This document shows, one piece after another, positions 16,180-24,272 of a stretch of DNA of 64,000 bases. Where the stretch lies: contig JAZDJP010000050.1 of the NCBI GenBank assembly GCA_043803805.1, positions 30,789 through 94,788 on the forward strand, in the 5' to 3' direction. The stretch's first letter is position 1. Every line of letters begins with the position of its first letter. This DNA comes from JAZDJP01 sp043803805 (GTDB lineage Bacteria; Planctomycetota; JAZDJP01). The notes beneath the pieces were generated by a model. That model saw only the letters and a list, made by a program, of their open reading frames with translations, did not search any database and was not told the origin of the DNA. A program made the position numbers and the translations under genes.

Positions 16180-16457
16180 GGCATCACCAGCCTAAGCGGT
16201 GAAATGAAGTTGTCAAGGGGGCCGGTCCAGTACGCGCTGGACATCCAGGAATACAGGGAGGTCCAGATGCGGATCGTAACAAACATCACGGCGGCCGCGG
16301 CGGGCGTCAGACAGCCGGCGTAGATCCAGAACGGGATCAGCGTCACGGGGCGGGGCCGCCGGATTTTCAGAAGGACATTTTGCCGGATGTTCATCGCCGG
16401 GGCGCGTTCGTTTCGGGCCGCCTCCGCCAACGTTTCAACAAGGTCTAGAGGTTCCAT
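16176..16457 (-). CDS. Small membrane protein, probable anti-sigma factor
   Basis: The 93-residue product has a short charged cytoplasmic N terminus (EPLDLVETLAEAARNERAP), one or two hydrophobic stretches (LIPFWIYAGCLTPAAAAVMFV) and a short outer tail. It resembles CnrY-like anti-sigma proteins in size, topology and position just after an ECF sigma gene; there is no sequence signature that proves it. The ATG at 16457 is chosen because GGAGG lies seven bases upstream; it overlaps the sigma gene by 13 bases. The stop overlaps the sensor start. Confidence 0.7.
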   Translation of the reverse strand: MEPLDLVETLAEAARNERAPAMNIRQNVLLKIRRPRPVTLIPFWIYAGCLTPAAAAVMFVTIRIWTSLYSWMSSAYWTGPLDNFISPLRLVMP

Positions 16458-17047
16458 GTGTGATCCTCCAAAATTCCCTCGCGTTCCACGATCTTCCGGA
16501 GTTTGGCCCGGGCGCGGGAGGCGCGCATCTTCACCGCGCCGGGATTCCAGCCGGTCCGGTCGGCGATTTCCCCGGTGCCGCAACCCTCAAGGTAAAACAT
16601 GGTCAGGACCAGCCGGTCCTTCGGGGGCAATCGCGCCAGGAGGGCGTGCACCAGCGCGGCGGCCCGGGCGGGGTCCGGTGAATCGGAGCGCTCCGCGGCC
16701 AGGTCATGGTTCTCGATTGGGAAATGGGGGGGGCGTCCGGCGGTTCTTTTGCAATAGCGATATCCCACCCGGGTGGCGATCCTGCGGAGCCACCGGATGA
16801 ACGGAGCCTCCCCCCGGTAGCCGGATAGATGGAAATATCCCTCCACAAACACGTCCTGTACCAGTTCCTCGCACGTCGCCCGGTCGCGACACAACCGCCA
16901 AATCTGGGAGATGATTTGGGATTCGTGCCGTTTCATCAGGCGGCCGTAGGCGTTCGCGTCTCCATGGAGACAGGCTTGCACATCCTCCCAGTCCGGATTT
17001 GTCACCGCGGCCTCTCGCTGTTCGATCGCGGAGTCATTTGGGGGCAT
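16445..17047 (-). CDS. ECF RNA polymerase sigma factor
   Basis: A 200-residue sigma-70 family ECF factor. Region 2 (YGRLMKRHESQIISQIWRL, then EELVQDVFVEGYFHL, and PFIRWLRRIATRVGYRYCKR) and region 4 (LPPKDRLVLTMFYLEGCGTGEIADRTGWNPGAVKMRASRARA, helix-turn-helix) are intact. It heads a tight minus-strand chain ending in TolC and the adaptor, so it most likely drives that operon under control of the two following genes. ATG 17047 has AGGGA ten bases upstream; an ATG at 17116 lacks a site. The 300-base gap to the divergent EF-hand gene should hold the promoters; CCGGAAC at about 17200 resembles an ECF -35 but is unproven. Confidence 0.93.
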   Translation of the reverse strand: MPPNDSAIEQREAAVTNPDWEDVQACLHGDANAYGRLMKRHESQIISQIWRLCRDRATCEELVQDVFVEGYFHLSGYRGEAPFIRWLRRIATRVGYRYCKRTAGRPPHFPIENHDLAAERSDSPDPARAAALVHALLARLPPKDRLVLTMFYLEGCGTGEIADRTGWNPGAVKMRASRARAKLRKIVEREGILEDHTWNL

Positions 17048-17347
17048 TATCAATATTCCCTGCCGGAACCGGGCATTCACCGATAATAACGTCGCCGGCG
17101 GGTCGGGTATTCTCATGTGTCTCGTATATCATTAGTGCGAGGATTGGCGCCGATGGCAACAGGAATTGTGAAAAAATTTATCCTGATTCCGTGTTACCGT
17201 CCGGAACAAATCTTCCACTATGTGTGTGTGAGGCGCCGTATTGTTTATCCCGGGACGGGGGAAAGGAGGTCTGTTCAAGCCGGATTATGCGTCAGGTTGG
17301 TGAGTTGATTTCATCTCGGAGAGAGAGGGGAGAAAAGGGGAGATTTT

Positions 17348-18142
17348 ATGGTTGGCTCGGTTTCAATACAGGGGGGGAATCTGATGGATCTCATCGCTTC
17401 CTCCTCCGGGTCGCGGACGGGACAGGCGGATCCTTCCGCCATGCGTCAGCGGATGCAGGAGGCGATGTTCAAGCAGTTGGATGCCGATGGCAACGGATCC
17501 ATCTCGAAGGATGAGTTCGCCGCCATGAAGGAGAAGATGCCGCCCGTGACGTCCGCGTCCGCGGATGGCGACATCTTCACCCAGGCGGATTCCGACGGGG
17601 ACGGGGCGCTTTCCCGGACCGAATGGGCCGGTCTGGGCGACAAAATGCGGGCCATCCGTGACGCGCAGATGTTCAAGGATCTGGACACGGACGGCAACGG
17701 GGTCCTTTCCTCGGGCGAATTCGCCGTCATGCAGGAAAAGATGAAGGCGAGGATGTCCGAAACGGGAGAAACCGGAAACACCGGGAGCACCCCTGCGGTC
17801 GGCGACGTGTTTGGCGAAGCGGATACGGACGGGGACGGTTCGTTGTCGTTGGAGGAGTTCTCGGCCCTGGGCGCGAAGCGGGGAGGTCCGCCTCCCGGTC
17901 CGCCCCCGGGTGGCGCTGCCGGCGGGGCCGGTGCCGCCGGGTCCGCGATTGAAACACTTCTGGACGCGCTCAATTCGAACGACGAGTCGGAGAAGTCGGA
18001 AGCGGTGAATTTTCTGGACACGGATGGCGACGGCAAGGTGTCCCTCAAGGAGTTGCTGGCCGGGCTGCAGAAGTATGTCGAAAGCATGGCGTCCGGTTCC
18101 GAGACCGGGGCGAATGAGGGGACGTTGAACGTCGTTGCTTGA
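17348..18142 (+). CDS. EF-hand calcium-binding protein (five EF-hand loops)
   Basis: A 264-residue protein with five canonical loops: DADGNGSISKDE, DSDGDGALSRTE, DTDGNGVLSSGE, DTDGDGSLSLEE and DTDGDGKVSLKE, at roughly residues 45, 78, 115, 158 and 225. A Pro/Gly linker (GPPPGPPPGGAAGG) separates the fourth and fifth. No clear signal peptide is seen, so the location is uncertain. Similar proteins are common in planctomycete-type bacteria with no fixed function; calcium buffering or sensing is a guess. A purine-rich site (GGGGAG) precedes the ATG, and a strong terminator follows at 18159. Confidence 0.92.
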   Translation: MVGSVSIQGGNLMDLIASSSGSRTGQADPSAMRQRMQEAMFKQLDADGNGSISKDEFAAMKEKMPPVTSASADGDIFTQADSDGDGALSRTEWAGLGDKMRAIRDAQMFKDLDTDGNGVLSSGEFAVMQEKMKARMSETGETGNTGSTPAVGDVFGEADTDGDGSLSLEEFSALGAKRGGPPPGPPPGGAAGGAGAAGSAIETLLDALNSNDESEKSEAVNFLDTDGDGKVSLKELLAGLQKYVESMASGSETGANEGTLNVVA

Positions 18143-18158
18143 GTCGGGAGGATGTCGG

Positions 18159-18195
18159 CGGGGCGGAGGAATCGATCTCCGCCCCGTATTTTTTT
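18159..18195 (+). terminator. Rho-independent terminator after the EF-hand gene
   Basis: A 10-bp perfect stem, CGGGGCGGAG with CTCCGCCCCG, an 8-base loop, then TA and seven T residues, 17 bases past the stop codon. This is the clearest intrinsic terminator in the window. Confidence 0.9.
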
Positions 18196-18295
18196 CCGGA
18201 GGCCTGGCATTTCCGGCGGGCGGGGCGGCGGGACGGCAAGATGTTCGGGATGACGGTGGTGATTCCGGATTTGCCCGCCGGGCGGCCGGTTCGGA

Positions 18296-19333
18296 TCATG
18301 TGGCGGTGACGGCCCTCAACTTCTCCAGAACCTCCCGCGCCTTCCCGCTGTCCACGCTCTGCGCCGCGCGGGCCACGCAGTCCCGCAGGGATCCGCCCGT
18401 TCCCCCGACGTAGATGGCCGCCGCGGCGTTGGCCACCACCGCGTCCCGGCAGGGGCCCGGTTCCCCCGCGAGGATGCGCGTCAGGATGCCGGCGCTCTCG
18501 GCGGGGGATCCGGCGGCGAGCGAGCCGCGGCGCGAACCGGGGAGTCCCAGATCCTCCGGTGTCAGAAGCCACCGCCGCAGGCGTTTGTTTTTGAGTTCCA
18601 CGACGAGGGTCGGGCCGTGGAGGGAAATCTCGTCCAGACCGTCGCCGTGAACCACAAGCGCGTGCTCCGCCCCGAGGGCAAGGAGCGCCTGGGCCATCGT
18701 GCGGGCGATGCTCGGCGAGGGGACGCCGATGACCTGCCGGCGGACCCGCCCGGGATTGGCCAGGGGGCCGAGCAGGTTGAATATGGTCCGGAAGCCGAGT
18801 TCCCGTCGCACCGGCGCCGCATGCTTCATGGCGGCGTGGAAGCGGGGGGCGAAGCAGAAGCCCATCCCGGCCTCGCGGAGCGACCGGAGGACGGTCTCGG
18901 GGGGCGCGTCCGTCCGGACCCCGAGCGCCTCGAGGACGTCCGCGCTGCCGCTTCGGCTGGAAACGGCGCGGTTGCCGTGTTTCAGGACGGGGACGCCCGC
19001 CCCGGCCACGATGATCGCCGCGGCGGTGGAGATGTTGAACGTCCCCGCGCCGTCCCCGCCGGTGCCGCAGGTGTCCACCGGCACGAGGGGCGCCGGATCG
19101 ATGGGCAGGGCCTTCTCCCGCATGGCCTCGGCGGCGCCGGTGATCTCCTCGGCCGTTTCGCCCTTGATGTGGAGCGCGGTAAGGAACGCCGCCGTCTGCG
19201 CGGGGGAGACCGTTCCTTCCATGATGGCGGCGACCGCGGCGCGGGCCTCCTCCCGGGAGAGGGATTTCCCCTCCGCGAGTTTCATCAGGAACGGCGCGAA
19301 CGCCGGATTCAACTCAGGATCTCCACCAGCCAT
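18296..19333 (-). CDS. trpD: Anthranilate phosphoribosyltransferase
   Basis: Transfers the phosphoribosyl group of PRPP to anthranilate, the second step of tryptophan synthesis. The 345-residue product has the conserved VDTCGTGGDGAGTFNIST block (PRPP binding), KHGNRAVSSRSGSADVLEALG, and the FNLLGPLANPG signature. No other trp genes are near; it stands alone behind rpoN. The start is uncertain: ATG 19333 has GGGGAGG 12 bases upstream, ATG 19345 touches that site. Both lie inside a 34-codon, Trp-rich ORF (19413-19309), so trpD translation may depend on that ORF. Confidence 0.95.
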   Translation of the reverse strand: MAGGDPELNPAFAPFLMKLAEGKSLSREEARAAVAAIMEGTVSPAQTAAFLTALHIKGETAEEITGAAEAMREKALPIDPAPLVPVDTCGTGGDGAGTFNISTAAAIIVAGAGVPVLKHGNRAVSSRSGSADVLEALGVRTDAPPETVLRSLREAGMGFCFAPRFHAAMKHAAPVRRELGFRTIFNLLGPLANPGRVRRQVIGVPSPSIARTMAQALLALGAEHALVVHGDGLDEISLHGPTLVVELKNKRLRRWLLTPEDLGLPGSRRGSLAAGSPAESAGILTRILAGEPGPCRDAVVANAAAAIYVGGTGGSLRDCVARAAQSVDSGKAREVLEKLRAVTAT

Positions 19334-19413
19334 GCCTTGAACCATCCTCCCCAAGGAGTGAATTCCAGCGCCAGGAACAGCGCCGGGATGACGAGCCACC
19401 AGAATTTTTTCAT
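19309..19413 (-). CDS. 34-residue Trp-rich hydrophobic small ORF between rpoN and trpD
   Basis: The ATG lies one base after the rpoN stop codon, with GAGGAAG about ten bases upstream. The peptide starts MKKFWWLVIPALFLALEF, so it has a charged start and one hydrophobic helix, and it holds five Trp in 34 residues (positions 5, 6, 21, 24, 28). It ends 25 bases inside trpD. It may be a small membrane protein or a leader-type ORF whose translation tunes trpD. It was found by reading the sequence, and its expression is unproven. Confidence 0.5.
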   Translation of the reverse strand: MKKFWWLVIPALFLALEFTPWGGWFKAWLVEILS

Positions 19414-19414
19414 G

Positions 19415-20872
19415 TTAAAACTTCTTCCTCATCCGTGACGACGGCACCCCCATGATCTTCCGATACTTGGTGACCGTCCTCCGGGCGACCTGCAGACCCT
19501 CCGTTTTCAGTTTCTCCATGATGTCGTCGTCGCTCAGCGGGTGCGCCGTGTTCTCCGACGCGAGCACCTCGCGGATTTTGAGCTGGAGGCCCGTTGACGA
19601 CTCCTCCGACTCCCCTTCCGCCGTGACGCTCGCGGTGCCGCCCTGGAAGAAGAAACGCATTTTGAAGATGCCGCGGGGCGTCTGGATGTACTTGCCCTGG
19701 ATGGCCCGGCTGACGGTTGAAACGTTGATGCCGACAGAGTCGGCGATGTCCTGCATCCGTAGCGGCCGGAGGCCCGACAGCCCCTCCTCGAGGAATTTCC
19801 GCTGGGAGTTGACGAGGGCCCCGCTGATCTTGTAAATCGTCACCCGGCGTTGCTCGATGGCGTCAATGAACCAGTTGGCGGCGCCGACTTTCTTGCGGAT
19901 GAAGTCGCGGACGGACCGGTCGCCCTTCCGGTCGGCCAGCATCCCGCGGTAGGTCTGGCTGACGAGGAGGCGCGGAACGTAGCCGTCGCGCAGGGTCACC
20001 TGGTACTCGCCCTCCACGAATTCCACGATGACGTCCGGCACGACGTAGTGGACGCGTTCCCGGTGGAAGTCGCTTCCCGGCGACAGGCGCAGGTGCGAAA
20101 TCAGGGCGATGGCCTCCTGCACTTCCGCCATCGGCCGGCCCGTCGCCCGGGCCACCTGGGGGATGCGGTTGGCCTGTATGTTCTCGATGTGGTCACGGAT
20201 GATGCGGCGCGCCAGATCCGCCTCCTCCCCGCGGTCGGCCAGTTGCAGGAGCAGGCACTCCTTCGTGTCCCGGGCGCCCACGCCGGGCGGGTCGAAGCCC
20301 TGGATGATGTGGAGGGCCGACTCGAGGTTGGCCGTCACCGCGGGATCCGCGCCGGCGCCCGCGATGTCCGCCAGAGGGGTGCGCAGGTACCCGCTGTCGT
20401 CGAGCTGTTCGATGAGGGTGCGGCAGGGCGCCTGGAGTTCCGGGGAGACCGCCAGCACCGCCAGTTGCCGGACGAGATGGTCCTGGAGGGACTCGGCCGG
20501 GGCTTCGGTGAGCTGCATGGCGTCGAGTTCGTCGCCCGAGGCGACCGACGTCCCCCGGGTCCGGCGCTCCCGGTACCCGTCATCCATGAATTCGGACCGG
20601 CCCCAGTCGGGGCGGTCGTCGCGGCCGGCCGGGGCGGGGACGTCGGCCCGGGGCTCGGCGGCCGGGCGGTCCACCCGTTCCGTTTCATCGATTTCGAGGA
20701 CGGGATTCTCCTCGAGCTCCTGTTTGATGCGCTCCTCGAGGGCCATCGTGGGGAGTTGCAGGATCTGCATGGACTGGATCATCTGCGGGGAGAGCTTGAG
20801 GCGCATCTCCATCCGCTGACCCAGTCCCGTTTCGAGGCGCATCCCGCCGGATTCGGCCATGGTTCCAATCAT
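19415..20872 (-). CDS. rpoN: RNA polymerase sigma-54 factor
   Basis: Directs RNA polymerase to -24/-12 promoters that need AAA+ activators. The 485-residue product has region I (RLKLSPQMIQSMQILQLPTMALEERIKQELEENPVLE), an acidic linker, the core-binding region (LDDSGYLRTPLADIA, FDPPGVGARDTKECLLLQL), the helix-turn-helix (MQDIADSVGINVSTVSRAIQGKYIQTPRGIF) and the RpoN box ARRTVTKYRK near the end. Length and order are complete. Two ATGs (20872 and 20860) are possible, neither with a strong ribosome site. No sigma-54 activator gene lies in the window. recR is 20 bases upstream, so the two are probably cotranscribed. Confidence 0.96.
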   Translation of the reverse strand: MIGTMAESGGMRLETGLGQRMEMRLKLSPQMIQSMQILQLPTMALEERIKQELEENPVLEIDETERVDRPAAEPRADVPAPAGRDDRPDWGRSEFMDDGYRERRTRGTSVASGDELDAMQLTEAPAESLQDHLVRQLAVLAVSPELQAPCRTLIEQLDDSGYLRTPLADIAGAGADPAVTANLESALHIIQGFDPPGVGARDTKECLLLQLADRGEEADLARRIIRDHIENIQANRIPQVARATGRPMAEVQEAIALISHLRLSPGSDFHRERVHYVVPDVIVEFVEGEYQVTLRDGYVPRLLVSQTYRGMLADRKGDRSVRDFIRKKVGAANWFIDAIEQRRVTIYKISGALVNSQRKFLEEGLSGLRPLRMQDIADSVGINVSTVSRAIQGKYIQTPRGIFKMRFFFQGGTASVTAEGESEESSTGLQLKIREVLASENTAHPLSDDDIMEKLKTEGLQVARRTVTKYRKIMGVPSSRMRKKF

Positions 20873-20892
20873 CCCGAATTTCGCCGGTCCTG

Positions 20893-21498
20893 TCAACTTC
20901 TGATTTCGTGGCGTTCCCGGAGGGCGTCCGTAAGAATGCCCTTTCCCACCGACTCGAGGGTCGATCCCGCCGGCACGCCCCGCGCGATGCGGGTGACGCG
21001 GACCCCGGAGGCCTTGAGCCGTTCGAGGAGGTAGTAGGCCGTGGCGTCGCCCTCCATGTCGGGGTTCGTCGCGAGGACCACCTCCCGGAAGCCGCCTTCC
21101 CCCAGGCGGGCGAGGAGCGGATCGAGCGTCAGGTCCTTCGGACCCGTGCCGTCCAGCGGCGCGATCCGCCCCAGAAGCACGTGGTAAAGGCCCCGGAACA
21201 CCCCCGTTTTTTCGATGGCCAGGACGTCGCGGGGATTCTCCACGATGCAGAGGGTTCCGCGGTCGCGGGTCTCGTCCCGGCAGATGTCGCAGGGATCGTT
21301 CTCGGTGACGTTGAAGCATCGGGAGCAGTTCCGGACCTGGCGTTTCACGTCCCGGATGGCATAGGCGAGTTTCATGGCTTCATCGGCGGGGGTGACGAGG
21401 ACGTGGTAGGCCAGGCGTTCCGCCGTGCGCTCGCCGATGCCGGGAAGTTTGTTGAATTCCTCGACGAGGGACTGGAGGGATTTCGGATGGGAGGGCAT
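20893..21498 (-). CDS. recR: Recombination protein RecR
   Basis: Works with RecO/RecF to load RecA on gapped DNA. The 201-residue product has the N-terminal helix-hairpin-helix (FNKLPGIGERTAERLAYHVL), a C4 zinc finger (CSRC with CDIC, residues about 56-73), and a Toprim domain (LCIVENPRDVLAIEKTGVFRGLYHVLLGRIAPL) ending with GGFREVVLATNPDMEGDATAYYL. ATG 21498 gives the standard length; upstream in-frame codons are repeat-derived. It follows dnaX and ebfC in the classical dnaX-ebfC-recR order, here separated from ebfC by an 87-base repeat array. Confidence 0.97.
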   Translation of the reverse strand: MPSHPKSLQSLVEEFNKLPGIGERTAERLAYHVLVTPADEAMKLAYAIRDVKRQVRNCSRCFNVTENDPCDICRDETRDRGTLCIVENPRDVLAIEKTGVFRGLYHVLLGRIAPLDGTGPKDLTLDPLLARLGEGGFREVVLATNPDMEGDATAYYLLERLKASGVRVTRIARGVPAGSTLESVGKGILTDALRERHEIRS

Positions 21499-21499
21499 G

Positions 21500-21590
21500 G
21501 GTGTTGGAATGAAATGCCGAATGCCGAGTGCCGAATTCCGAATCAATTCGGCATCCGTCATTCATCATTCATCATTCATCATTCCTCACA
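21500..21590. repeat. Heptamer repeat array between ebfC and recR
   Basis: GAATGCC/GAATTCC units with a TTCCGAATCAATTCGG core are followed by four TTCATCA-type heptamers (21555-21590). The array lies inside an otherwise conserved operon (dnaX-ebfC-recR), so transcription must cross it. Confidence 0.8.
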
Positions 21591-21900
21591 TCCCTGGTAT
21601 TCCCATCCCTCCGGTCACCTTGGCCATTTCGGTCTGGGCCAGGTCGGAGGATTTTTTGAGGGCCTGGTTCACCGCCACGGTGACGAGGTCCTCGAGCATC
21701 CCGACATCGGCGGGGTCCACGACCTCGGGAGCGATCTTGAGGGCGACCAGTTGCTGGGCGCCGGAGGCCTGGGCGGTGACCTTGCCGCCGCCGGCGGAGC
21801 CCTCCACGACGCGATCCGCCAGTTCCGCGCGGATGCGTTCCATGTCCTTCTGCATCTTCTGGGCCTGTTTCATGAGGCCGCCGAAATCGAGTCCTTTCAT
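21586..21900 (-). CDS. ebfC: YbaB/EbfC nucleoid-associated DNA-binding protein
   Basis: A 104-residue YbaB/EbfC family protein, which binds DNA as a tweezer-like dimer. The N-terminal helix GGLMKQAQKMQKDMERIRAEL, the strand pair VEGSAGGGKVTAQASGAQQLVALKIAPEVVD and the C-terminal helix (LEDLVTVAVNQALKKSSDL) match the family fully. GGAGG six bases before the ATG sits inside the end of dnaX, and the ATGA overlap at 21897-21900 couples the two. The gene order with dnaX and recR is conserved in many bacteria and suggests a role in replication or repair. Confidence 0.96.
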   Translation of the reverse strand: MKGLDFGGLMKQAQKMQKDMERIRAELADRVVEGSAGGGKVTAQASGAQQLVALKIAPEVVDPADVGMLEDLVTVAVNQALKKSSDLAQTEMAKVTGGMGIPGM

Positions 21901-23753
21901 TCCTTTCCTCCTTTTCCGGGAGCGCGACCCTTCCGGCCGAAACGATTCCGGCGGATCGCGTCGCGCGGCGGGGGTGGTTGCTTCCGCACCCCGGGCTCCG
22001 CCGGGGGGGGAGGGGGTTTCGTCTGGGGCGGGGGGGTGACGATACGTCCCCGGAAAATCTCGACGGCGGCGCGGACGTCGCCGGGAAGGGCGTCGTGGGA
22101 TTCATCGGCCGGCGGCGGCGCGTCGGCGCGCGTCGGGGCGGCCTCCGGCGCTGAGGAGGTTTCGGTCTCGATCGCGAGGCTCAGGCGCTTTCCGGCCGCC
22201 GTCGCGAGGCATTCCTCCACGACCGACCGGCGCTCCGGGGCCTCCAGTTGTGTTTTGTGGAACAGGTGATCCTTGCTGAAGCGGATGATGAATTTCCCGT
22301 TTTTCTCGCCGGCGGGTTTGCCCTCGATGAGAAACGCCGCCAGCATGCGGCTTTTCGTCTTGACCGCCTCGATGAGGTTTGCCCAAACGTCTCCCGGAGC
22401 GGCGGCGGGCAACGGGGACGGTTCGTCCGGGGCCTTTTCCGGAGCGGGGGGCGGGGATTTCACCACAACGGGCGTCTCGCGTTGCGCCGGAGGGACCGCG
22501 GGGGCCGGTTCCCGCGGCGGCGGCGGGGGCGCCGGGCGGGCGGCCGGTGCGGGCGCCACGGGCATCGCGCTACGCGCCGGGACGCCGGGAGATTTTTCGC
22601 CGGCCGGCGCCGGGACGAGGGATTCCACGCGGTCTCCGCGGGCCATGCGCAGAAACGCCAGTTCCCCCACGAGGTGGGGATACGCGGTGTGCGCGAGGTG
22701 CTTCTTCATCTCCTCGAGGAGGGGGATGGCGGCCAGGGCGCGTGCGACCGGAAATCGCGGCGCCAGGGCCGCCAGAAGCGCCAGGCGTTCCTCCCCGGAG
22801 TCTATGGGCGGCTCCTTCCCGCCGCAGATTTCCCAGGCGACGAGGTCCCGGAGGAAGAGCGCGCTTTGATCAAAGAGGGCGTCCTCCTCGATCCCGCCGT
22901 CGCGGAGCGCCGTGAGTTTCCGCAGGATGTCTTCCTCTCGCCCTTCCGCCGCGAGCGAAAGGAGTTCCGCGAGCGTGCCGTCGTCAAGGGTCCCCGTCAC
23001 CTCCCGGACGTCCTTCCCGGCGATGCCCTCCGGCCGGTAGGTGGCCATCTGGTCCAGGAGCGACAGAGCGTCGCGCATCCCGCCCGCGGCCCGCCGGGCG
23101 ATGAGGAGCAGGGCGTCGCGGTCCGCCTTGATTTTCTCCTGTTTGCAGATGCGTTCGAGGTGGGCGGTGATGGTGGCGCTTCCCACCCGGCGAAAATCGT
23201 GACGCTGGCAGCGGGAGAGTATGGTGTCCGGCAGCTGGGAGGGCTTGGTGGTCGCAAAGATGAATTTCACGTGGCTGGGCGGCTCCTCCAATGTCTTCAG
23301 GAGCGCGTTGAACGCCGGCCCGGTCAGCATGTGGACTTCGTCAATGATGTAAATGCGGAAACGGCCCCGGGCGGGGGTGTACTGGGCGCGTTCGCGGATG
23401 TCGCGGACTTCGTCAATGCCGCGGTTGGAGGCCCCGTCAATTTCCTGGACGTCCGTATCGTTGCCCTCGTCCACAAGGCGGCAGGTGTCGCACGCGTTGC
23501 AGGCCGCGCCGTCCTTCGCGGAGGGGCAGTTCAGGGCCTTGGCCAGAATTCGGGCCATGGAGGTCTTCCCCACGCCCCGCGGTCCGGAGAAGAGGTAGGC
23601 GTGGGCGACGCGGTTCTGGCGGAGGGCGTTGGCGAGGGTTTTGCCGACGGTCTCCTGCCCCAGAACTTCTTCAAAGCGCCGGGGTCGGTGCTTCCGGGCG
23701 AGGACGAGGTAGGGTTTGGGTTCGGACGGGCTCACGGAGCCGGTGCCTTTCAT
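21897..23753 (-). CDS. dnaX: DNA polymerase III subunit gamma/tau
   Basis: The clamp-loader ATPase subunit. The 618-residue product has Walker A GPRGVGKT (about 48-55), a zinc-binding module with four Cys (CPSAKDGAACNACDTC), Walker B IIDEVHML, and sensor 1 (FIFATTKP). Domain III and a Pro/Ala-rich linker (about 395-460) precede a C-terminal tau-like domain. GGGGGA five bases before the ATG is a good ribosome site. A shorter gamma form by frameshifting is possible in general but no clear slippery site was identified. The SRP RNA gene lies directly upstream on the same strand, a common arrangement. Confidence 0.97.
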   Translation of the reverse strand: MKGTGSVSPSEPKPYLVLARKHRPRRFEEVLGQETVGKTLANALRQNRVAHAYLFSGPRGVGKTSMARILAKALNCPSAKDGAACNACDTCRLVDEGNDTDVQEIDGASNRGIDEVRDIRERAQYTPARGRFRIYIIDEVHMLTGPAFNALLKTLEEPPSHVKFIFATTKPSQLPDTILSRCQRHDFRRVGSATITAHLERICKQEKIKADRDALLLIARRAAGGMRDALSLLDQMATYRPEGIAGKDVREVTGTLDDGTLAELLSLAAEGREEDILRKLTALRDGGIEEDALFDQSALFLRDLVAWEICGGKEPPIDSGEERLALLAALAPRFPVARALAAIPLLEEMKKHLAHTAYPHLVGELAFLRMARGDRVESLVPAPAGEKSPGVPARSAMPVAPAPAARPAPPPPPREPAPAVPPAQRETPVVVKSPPPAPEKAPDEPSPLPAAAPGDVWANLIEAVKTKSRMLAAFLIEGKPAGEKNGKFIIRFSKDHLFHKTQLEAPERRSVVEECLATAAGKRLSLAIETETSSAPEAAPTRADAPPPADESHDALPGDVRAAVEIFRGRIVTPPPQTKPPPPPAEPGVRKQPPPPRDAIRRNRFGRKGRAPGKGGKE

Positions 23754-23755
23754 CG

Positions 23756-23875
23756 GTTCCCCCGGACCTTCCGGGGGCGCGGGGGCAACGCCCCCGCCGG
23801 CCCATCACGGGCGTCTGCGCATGTGATGGGCTCTATTTGTTTCATCGCGAACAGCGTGAGCGATAAACAAATATA
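23756..23875 (-). other. Cluster of hairpins between the SRP RNA and dnaX
   Basis: Read on the minus strand, after the SRP RNA come an imperfect 13-bp stem (ATTTGTTTATCGC with GCGATGAAACAAAT), a 9-bp stem GCCCATCAC/GTGATGGGC, then GCGGGGGC/GCCCCCGC and CCCCCGG/CCGGGGG. They fill the whole 125-base gap. They could end most SRP transcripts or protect the dnaX message. Confidence 0.55.
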
Positions 23876-23877
23876 AA

Positions 23878-24149
23878 TGACCGTGCACCCTTCCTCGATC
23901 TTCCCTTCGCGGCCGAACCCGGACCGCCGGCTCCAGTCAGGCAACCCCACGGCACAAGAGGGTATGCGGTTACCGTTGCTTCCTTCCGGACCTGGCGGGG
24001 TTTCCGTCCCCTCATCGCATGGGACCCGGCCTTCAACGCTGCGCACCCGGGACCGCGTCCGCGAACAAAAGACCTCAAAAAGGCTTCGACCCTGCGTTAG
24101 GCGGATTGCAGGTTACAAGGCACCGCCATCGCCCCGTCTAGCACGGTCG
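23878..24149 (-). ncRNA. ffs: Signal recognition particle RNA, long form with Alu domain
   Basis: The S-domain hallmark CAGGTCCGGAAGGAAGCA lies at about 23998-23973, with its GGAA tetraloop. Upstream, GACCGTGCTAG, then GGCGGTGCCTTGTAACCTGCAATC and GCAGGGTCGAAGCC match the Alu domain of the Bacillus-type RNA, and the 3' end GGGTGCACGGTC pairs with the 5' end (GACCGTGC/GCACGGTC, 8 bp). The length is about 270 bases. This is the long form, unlike the roughly 110-base 4.5S RNA of most Gram-negatives. It binds Ffh and targets membrane proteins; the Alu domain probably slows elongation. Confidence 0.95.
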
Positions 24150-24154
24150 GGGGC

Positions 24155-24160
24155 ATTATA
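24155..24160 (-). promoter_or_regulatory. Promoter -10 box of the SRP RNA gene
   Basis: A perfect TATAAT (minus strand) ends seven bases before the predicted 5' end of the RNA, exactly where a sigma-70-type -10 should be. The -35 region is weak (TTCCCT-like). Confidence 0.7.
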
Positions 24161-24194
24161 ACAAGCGGATAGCGGGTAGGGAATAGGGGTTGAA

Positions 24195-24272
24195 GAAATG
24201 ATGAATGATGAATGCGGAATGATGAATGGGACGGAATACGGATTAAATTTCGAATGCCGAATTCGGAATTCG
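24195..24272. repeat. Heptamer array (ATGATGA and GAATTCG types)
   Basis: ATGATGA/ATGCGGA units switch to GAATGCC/GAATTCG units that reach the stop codon of the small membrane protein gene. Period seven throughout. Confidence 0.75.
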
